Positions 31,378 to 37,692 of a DNA stretch of 37,692 nucleotides are shown piece after piece. The notes beneath the pieces are model-generated. The model saw only the letters and a program-made list of their open reading frames with translations. It was not told the DNA's origin and did no database searches. A program made the translations under genes and the position numbers. The number at the start of each line of letters is the position of its first letter. Positions within the stretch are counted from its first letter, which is position 1. The stretch is from positions 1 through 37,692 of the forward strand of contig VXIS01000405.1 in assembly GCA_008704415.1 (NCBI GenBank). The letters are read 5' to 3'. This DNA comes from Sphaerosporella brunnea (taxonomy: Eukaryota; Ascomycota; Pezizomycetes; Pezizales; Pyronemataceae).

Positions 31378-33415
31378 TTGCTTCACGCCTCCGGGCGCAA
31401 TAACTCAGGGCCGCTAGCGAGCCTGTATCGCCGCGCCGCGCACAAGTGCGTCGCCACCATGGACCCGCACGCGAACGCCCCGCCCCTAGCCACCACGGAC
31501 CCGAACGCCGCACCCCCTTTGGAGGACCCATCCGACCCGATTGAGTCGTCCCAGATGGCCGACACGAACAAAGTGGACAACATGGAGGTCGACCTTCAGG
31601 GCGCCTCCCAGTGGTCTGAACCCGTCCTGACTCCAACACCGACAACGACAACGCCCTCGCCTATGCTGCCTGCCGAGCACTCAGCTGGCCCTAATATCCC
31701 CGACCCAACCCCGCCAACCCCGGGCGCCCTGGGGGCCCCACGTATGACCCGCGCCATGACGCGCGGCCTGACAGGAAACACCCCCTTGGACCTTAGCAAG
31801 TTCAGCACCTCCACTGCGTTTGATAGACCGCCTGCCCAGCCTCTAGCAGAAACGCGCAAGCGCCGGCGTCAAGAGGCGCCCGAAAGCAACAGGCTCGTGG
31901 AAATCATCCATGATGCCGTTAAAGAGGCCATGCTTGGCCATATGAACCGCCTAGATGCCGGTTTTGAAACCCACACGAGCCGCATACTTAAGCTGATGGC
32001 CGAGATCACAGAGCCACTCATCGCCAAAGTGGCAGAGCTGGAACGCATGGTCACGGTCCAGCAGCAAGCTACCCGCACCGACAACCCTGATGCAGCCACA
32101 GCTCCAGCCGCCACGTCCCCGCCAGCCAACCCAGACAAGGCTCTGGACTGGTCAACCGACGACACCGAGATGACGGCAGCCATGACTGACGAGGAACACG
32201 CCGCAGAACTCCGACGCACGGCCCAAATGGCCCAGGCCAAACGAGACTCTCTCTCTCTCGCTGCGTCCCAGCACGCCCCCCCAAAGACTCCAAAGACTCC
32301 AAAAGTGCCCCGCAAGGCGGCAAAACCCCCGACGCCCCCAACAATCCTACCGCGACCCGACAACACCACCACCACCACTACCACCGCCACTACCCGCCCC
32401 ACCCGCCCCACCCCCAAGACTGCAGCCAAGCCCAGCAACTATACTGCAGCAGTCAACAACGGGGGCGACACCGCTCGAAACGACGGCTCCTGGACGACAG
32501 TCGTCAAGGCCAAGAAACCCGCCAAACCCGCCAACCCCACCCCCGACCTTAAGCCGGCCGGACACGAGGTGCCGCGCAGGGCTAGGACAGTGATCCTGAC
32601 ACGCGAGGAGGGTGCATCGCAGTCTAAAGCTGATCACCAACTACTGCACCAAGATGGTACGCGCGATAAATGACGCCCTGGCTGCCAGAGGACGCACCAG
32701 GCTTCCTGCGCCTCGCCGCTGTTAACCAGAACCAGAGGGGGACGGTCATGGCGGTGACATGCCCCTTTGCGACCGCCGCTCAGCTCTGTCACTACGGAGA
32801 CGTCGTGCTCACAGCTGCCAGACGCTTGGACTCGAGCGTGATCGCAGCCTAATGCCAATGAGGAATGGACCCGCATCAAGGTCCACGGGGTTGACATCCG
32901 CAGATACCTCGGCAAGCTAGACCTGCTAAAACGAGACCTGATGACGGATAACGACGGCCTGGTCATCCCTATGCAAGTTCGATGGCTGACCAACGAACCG
33001 GAGGTCAGGCGCCGCCTAAACGAAGGAACTACGCAAGCTTCCTCTGTCACCTTTGCTGTGAAGGACCGCAGCGCAGCCTTACTTGCCACCAGGAAGGGCC
33101 TCCTGCTGTCGGGCAAATGCCTTAAAGCCGAACCATACCTGAAGGCAGGCCCTGATGCTTTTTTGCGACTTCTGCTCCGGATGGGGCCACCTGGCACACA
33201 ACTGCTACGTGAAGAACATGCGGAGCAAACCGAAATGCGCTCACTGCAGCAAGGATCACCTAACCACAGCCCATAAGTGCAACATAAAGGACTGTGCTGA
33301 GTGCGACAAGAAAACGGCCGCATCTGCGCAGAACGCTGCGCCGACACTTGAAGTGCCCATAACTGCGCGTAGAAGGCGCCACTCGGCGAAGAGACGACTC
33401 CTGCTCACAGAAGAA
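31378..33415 (+). pseudogene. Non-LTR retrotransposon (fungal LINE) ORF1/gag, frameshifted
   Basis: A frame open from 31378 has a well-placed ATG at 31459 (gccaccATGGAC) and runs to 32673. Its product is Pro/Thr/Ala-rich with a helical stretch (RLVEIIHDAVKEAMLGHMNR, ILKLMAEITEPLIAKVAELE) and SNYTAAVNNGGDTARNDGSW, as in ORF1 of Tad/I-type LINEs. Homology continues in other frames: AAVNQNQRGTVMAVTCPFA (32716 on), ANEEWTRIKVHGVDIRRYLG (32850 on) and VIPMQVRWLTNEPEVRRRL. Two zinc knuckles end the protein: CDFCSGWGHLAHNC (33164-33205) and CAHCSKDHLTTAHKC (33236-33280). At least four frameshifts separate these pieces, one at a T6 run. No endonuclease or reverse transcriptase follows; the sequence turns into a G tract. 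It is dead or badly assembled. Confidence 0.8.
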
Positions 33416-33800
33416 GGAACTGTTGGGGTGGGGGGGGGAGCGGACGGGCGGGGGGGGGTGTGGGGGGGGGGATTTGGTGGGATTGTTTGGGGGGGGGTAA
33501 AGAGGAGTTGGAATGGGGTGGAATTCTTTTTTCGGTGTGGGGGGGGGGGGGGGGGGGGGGGGCGGGCGGTGGGAGCCGGGAGGGCCGGGGGGGGGAGGGG
33601 CTGTGGGGTGGGGGGGCGGGTGGGAGGGGGACGATGTGGGGGGGGAGGGGGCGGAATTTTGGTGGGGAAAGTGGGGGGTGGGGGGCAATGGGAGAAACTG
33701 GGGGGGGGTGGGGGGGTGTGAAAGGGGGGGTCGGGGGGGGCGGGGGGCAGGGGGGGGAAAGGGGGGGGTGGAGGGGGGGCTTTCCTGGGAGGGGGAGGTC
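33416..33800. repeat. About 385-bp G-rich low-complexity tract
   Basis: This strand is overwhelmingly G, with scattered T, A and C. It contains runs of more than 20 G (33540-33562) and dozens of GGGG runs, enough for many G-quadruplexes. It interrupts the LINE ORF1 right after its zinc knuckles. Such sequence may be real, but it also looks like low-quality base calls joined into an assembly. The Gly-rich and Pro-rich open frames here are by-products of composition. Confidence 0.85.
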
Positions 33801-34371
33801 AGGAGAAAGCCAGTGTTACAACCACCTCCCAAAGCCCTACCATTCTGTACCCTTACGAGTTATGACCTACATTACCTTAAGCGCGTTACATAACGGTTTA
33901 TTCGACGGTGATGCATTATCACAGTGCAGGCGTTATAATCATCTATCAAGTACCACTTCTATTAGGTATGTCATAAGAGTTACAACGACTTAACGTCATA
34001 ATGGCGATGTGAAGTATCTGACGGCTTTCCCACTAGAAAAATCATGCTTTATTCCATGGGTAACAAAATAACTCACAATTCGTGCGCATAACAAATGATA
34101 ATGACAACTTGCGTTGCGTCTAACACCTTGCAGTTGTCACAGGTTATTCACCGTGCAGTTATATGGCACAAAAGTGGTTAGTTGCCGGTCATCGAAACAA
34201 ATAGTTTTTTCCTAGCGGTACAAGAATACTCACTATCACGTTAGCGCCCGCACCGTTATTACCGGAACGTACCGACGTGGCGATATGAAGGGGAGCACAC
34301 CTGTGACAAGACTTGATAAGCTAACCAAAGTCACTTCGGTAATTGCGTCATCACGTAATAGCTACTTTTCC
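33801..34371. other. AT-rich unclassified sequence
   Basis: About 570 bp without an open frame of note. Composition is AT-richer than the gene-bearing part, with many taacg/cgtta words. ggcgatgtgaag (34003) and ggcgatatgaag (34278) are similar words in a loosely similar context. It may be decayed repeat DNA, for example part of an LTR or a LINE tail; no family is recognisable. Confidence 0.4.
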
Positions 34372-34427
34372 TGTTTTTTTTTGTTTTTTTTTTTTTTTTT
34401 TTTTCTTTTCTTTTTCTTTATTTTTTT

Positions 34428-34486
<59 letters not shown>

Positions 34487-34500
34487 TTTTTTTTTTTTTT

Positions 34501-34556
<56 letters not shown>

Positions 34557-34625
34557 TTTTTTTTTTTTTTTTTGTTTTTTTTTTTTTTTTTTTTTTTTTT
34601 TATTTATACTGTTTTTTTTTTTTCC
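34372..34625. repeat. About 250-bp poly(T) tract
   Basis: Almost pure T interrupted by single C, G or A bases, with runs of more than 50 T. Read on the minus strand it is poly(A), as in the tail of a retroposed copy, but its length is far above usual fungal tails. The poly-Phe and poly-Lys open frames across it are artefacts. A second, shorter T-rich tract lies at 34924-34980. Confidence 0.9.
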
Positions 34626-35304
34626 TCCCTTGTTTCCGGCACATTCAATAGCGGCATTCATAGGCGTCAAAGATTACCGACGTTCAATCACGCCATAGCT
34701 GCCAGAAGAGTGTACGGAGTTGGACGTCGGGGGTATATATAATCCCTAGGCCCTAAGTCCAAAAAGCCGGTACGTTTACGTGGCAATCGGCGCAATTGTT
34801 CAGTCCGAGGATTGCACGAATCCAACTTTGAGGCTCAAAGGCGAATACGCAGGATATAACCGCACGAGAATTTCCCTCGAGTTGAGAGACCACAGAGCTT
34901 AGCCCAGACATCATCGTAGGATATTTTTTGTTTTTTTTTTTTTTTTAATTTTTTGTTTTTGTTTTTTTTTTTTTCTTTTCTGAGCAGCAAGGTACGGAAA
35001 GTTCAGCTTCACAATATTGCTCGTTTACGACAATACTAGATTCTCGTATTCGAAATCATTTATTCTATTTTCCTTCGGTACGAATATACTCGATAACCAT
35101 TAGCGAATCTTTACCGAGCCCGCTATTCTGAAAGCTCTTCGCCAACAAGTGTACTTTTCCTCCCCTAGAAAAGGATTTTTTTTTTACCTCCTTCTCTCTC
35201 CTCTCCTTTTCATAAGAGCTATCTTCCTTCGTACGCGAGGCTTAGCTGAACCTAGCTGGTTATTACAGTATATTGTTAGCGAGCATACCTCACGATATCG
35301 CAAA
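34626..35304. other. Non-coding sequence upstream of a decayed gag region
   Basis: No credible gene. It contains ggtatatataatcc (34732-34745), a TATA-like sequence that could be the promoter of an LTR, and the T-rich tract at 34924-34980. No LTR boundaries (TG...CA with flanking duplication) can be set because any second LTR would lie outside the window. Confidence 0.4.
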
Positions 35305-36850
35305 CATGTCCGAATCCGTTGTCGAGTCACTAAGCCAAATGCAGCTTGTCAAGCGCACACACAATGTTTGCGAGCCCTTATGGACATTGCATCACCGTTG
35401 TACTCATGACAAACCCCCCTCAGTCGAGCACGTCAAGCAAAGTGAATTAGTTCAGCCACGCTGTCGAGGTGGCAAGTACCAGAACATGGATATCGGATGC
35501 GGCTCAAAGCACATTAGACCGGCACGATTGAGAAGCTTTTCGAAAGATCTCACTCGCAAACTTAACGTCAAGCGCAGGAAGACATGCAGAAAGTCTTCCT
35601 CAGACTAAGTTCAAGCCTATAAGGAAATACTAGCTTCAAACACCATACTCTACGTGGACAGGGGCGAAGTCACTCAAGGATCACTTTGCGCCCATGCGAA
35701 AGCAGAGATTTTAGATGTGTTGCGTCTCGCTTCGCACCCCGACAACTTTGCACCATCCGATCGCAGTTGGACCTTGAAGACTTCCGATGAAAAAACAGAC
35801 CGAGAAATTCAAAGCCTTAGCTGCGCAAGCCGCAAACGCAGCGCACTTTGTCAATGAAGTTTTTTTTTTTCGCCCCGCGTGTATGTCAAAGGAGTCGCCA
35901 GACGAGCACAGTGAGGGCCATTAGATCCCATAATTACCTTGTCAAGACACCGAGCGACCGCCTCAAAGCCTGAAATACAGACCGTACACCGAGCGCAAGA
36001 AGCCAAGGAGCGAATTCCGGCGCAGGGAGCAGAGACTCTGAGGACCGCAAACAAGTGCCGCGTTTCTGCGAACTCGCCTATCGAACAGGTCCAGACACAA
36101 AAACCCGATGCATGCGAAACAAGTGTCTTCGCCCGATCTCGCTCAATCGCCCTAAAGGATGGCAAGTCGCATACGTTATAATAGAGGAGCTAATCCATTC
36201 GAGAACGCTGCGAAGTACCAAGGCGCATAAAAAAAACAAGCGCAAAAAAACAAGGCCCCCTATGAGCGAACAATATATTCTGTTCCTCTCCAGTCGACGA
36301 CGATGAGGACGAACGAGAGAAGAGAGTTGTGTGCGGAAAACGTCACCCCTGCGTAAGCGACCTACGACCGCATCCCAACCAAGTCCCGCCTCCAGACCAG
36401 AGTCACGCACAAGACGTCCCTATACGACCGTATGTATTGCCGCCTACTAGCCTCTCCCTCGCCACGCGAAAACGACATACAGCGCTTAATAGCACTCCAA
36501 GAGCGAGTTCCAAAGCGCGTTCGTGCCGCGTGTGGAGAGTAACCACGCCTCCGCGAAAGACGAGCTAGAGGTGTATTGCCCCAGTATCGCCACTACATAG
36601 TTCGTCATCGCTCATCTTCGGATGACTCTGATTCCGCCGATAACGCTGATTCACGCGTAACCCGACTCCTCCTCAGACAGCGATGTATGCTCTGATCGCA
36701 AATTCAAGAGGAAGATCATCCACCGGATGCGTCGTCACGCACGCTGGAGCAACCCAAGCATCACCTCACCTGAATGCGATTTAACGGCAAGTCCGCGCAA
36801 ATTGCACAGCTACTAGGCACGCATTGGGTCATTTTGACTCACTTAGAGCG
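35305..36850 (+). pseudogene. Probable N-terminal part of a decayed retroelement gag
   Basis: Short frames follow one another on the + strand: MSESVVESLSQMQLVKRTHN up to 35608, a second piece at about 35630-35857, others near 36480 (LIALQERVPKRVRA) and 36590 (RHRSSSDDSDSADNAD). All are separated by stops or frameshifts. None is diagnostic alone. Their order, charged composition and position just before a recognisable gag core suggest the N-terminal and linker part of the same element. This is inference; an unrelated decayed gene is possible. Confidence 0.35.
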
Positions 36851-37692
36851 GTGGTATTTGACTACCTACGCGCCACGGTATGCCTATAAGTCGATAAACA
36901 GAAATTGATCTATAATCGGGTGGCCAGCGCAATGGGTGGTGATGCGTTAACTTGGCTTCAACGCACGCGCTCGGTACCTCCCTAACAAAAACGTTGAGAG
37001 ATAACTGCCGAAGGCATTCATAACGTCAGCCTTATGGATGCCGAGCTTCATCATGAGCTGATTGAAGGAGGACGAAATCGCTCGAGGAGATGAAAGCGCT
37101 GCGCCTATGAAAAGCAAACATAGACGCATCATCTGCAGACAAATGCGAGACACGAAACCACCTTGTAGGGTCTCTCCGGAGTAGTTGCGAGAAGAAACCT
37201 GCTACTTGGCGGCTTATCCGAGGAACTCCGCAAGCGGGATGTCATACTCGGATTAGCCGAAGACGATGACACAGCCTTTATCTTAAGATAAAGCGTGTTG
37301 GACGTGAGTATGAGAAACACCTCGCAAAGGAGGCTGCTCTCAGAAAACAAGTCCAGGAGATAAGGGGTTCTAGTCACAAGAAACTCCTCGCAAAAAGGCT
37401 CCAAGAATGCAACTCTGACCCGCTGAAGCCTCAAGTTCGACCATAGGTCGGTAAACGATGGTGACAAGGGTCAGGGAAAGGAAAGGCCGTTGGTTAAGGC
37501 AGAAAAGCCTTTCACCAATGACAAGTTGAAGGGGATCGCTCCTACGCTTATTGAAAGCGTAAGAAAGATAACCTCTGCCTTCACTGTGGCAAGTCAGGCC
37601 ACAGATGGAGCAGCTGCACAGGCTGACAAGGTTACGACCTCAGCTCGTAAGCTGCTGGGCAAGAAGCGCCGAATTCCCGACGCTGCCATTGA
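36851..37692 (+). pseudogene. Decayed LTR-retrotransposon gag (retrotransposon gag domain plus CCHC knuckle)
   Basis: In one frame 36895-36972 gives DKQKLIYNRVASAMGGDALT followed by W-L, matching the central block of the retrotransposon gag domain (M.GDA..W). In another frame RNLLLGGLSEELRKRDVILG and LAEDDDTAFI (about 37180-37285) fit the later part of the domain. Near the end, CLHCGKSGHRWSSC (37580-37621) is a canonical C-X2-C-X4-H-X4-C knuckle followed by a stop. Stops and frameshifts between these pieces show that the copy is dead. The protease and reverse transcriptase that should follow lie beyond the window, so Ty3/gypsy versus another LTR class cannot be decided. Confidence 0.72.

Noticed and set aside
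33155..33993. Gly-rich (+) and Pro-rich (-) frames of 126-190 codons
   Set aside because: Produced by the G-rich tract; only the first codons (33164-33280) carry the LINE zinc knuckles.
34326..34345. caaagtcacttcggtaat resembles the M1 core unit and terminus
   Set aside because: Only one unit is present and no inverted terminus lies nearby, so chance similarity is more likely.
34285..34698. Poly-Phe frames on + and a poly-Lys frame on -
   Set aside because: Direct consequence of the poly(T) tract.

Overview
The window looks like a nuclear scaffold piece of a filamentous ascomycete (Pezizomycotina). Protein-coding genes are broken by short introns of about 50-90 nt (one reaches about 250 nt) with GTANGT/GTTTGT-type donors and CTRAC-type branch sites. 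The products are typical fungal house-keeping proteins, and the repeats are small TA-flanked inverted-repeat elements, a LINE of the fungal Tad/I type and a decayed LTR-type gag. Species cannot be named from the sequence alone. All exon boundaries were worked out by hand from splice signals plus family conservation, and every multi-exon CDS listed as intact closes in frame.

Left part (1-9.1 kb): MAD2 (spindle checkpoint) and a WBP4/FBP21-like splicing zinc-finger protein on the + strand; then on the - strand the seven-exon XPF/Rad1 structure-specific nuclease and an Ivy1-like BAR-type protein. A diverged repeat of about 100-130 bp lies upstream of both MAD2 and WBP4.

Middle (9.1-21.9 kb): a gene-poor spacer with two members of a small TA-flanked inverted-repeat (MITE-like) family; the two subunits of the nascent-polypeptide-associated complex (beta on -, alpha on +) arranged head to head around a 675-bp shared promoter; a 72-aa MGAVVSC-type ascomycete protein; an F-box-like protein; ORC6; a pectate lyase (PL1) pseudogene with at least three lesions; and a mitochondrial-looking Trm61/Gcd14-type tRNA m1A methyltransferase.

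Right-centre (22-31.2 kb): a 2.7-kb gene-free stretch with a 374-bp inverted-repeat element, another small MITE, and a 13-bp-period satellite; then a monoacylglycerol-lipase-type hydrolase with an apparent GC-AG intron, MED10, mitoribosomal mL46 and the SSU-processome protein UTP21.

Right end (31.2-37.7 kb): repeat territory. The 5' part of a LINE ORF1 (two zinc knuckles, several frameshifts) lies just upstream of UTP21, followed by about 370 bp of almost pure G, an unclassified AT-rich stretch, about 250 bp of almost pure T, and a decayed LTR-retrotransposon gag running off the end. The homopolymer tracts and many frameshifts could be real decay or poor assembly near a contig end.

Functionally the intact genes are mostly cell-cycle, DNA-repair, translation and ribosome genes; no pathway cluster is evident apart from the paired NAC subunits. 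No new defence or mobile system was recognised. The most interesting items are the divergent NAC pair, the ambiguous first NAC-beta intron (with a candidate 1-nt exon), the two MITE families and the GC-AG intron.
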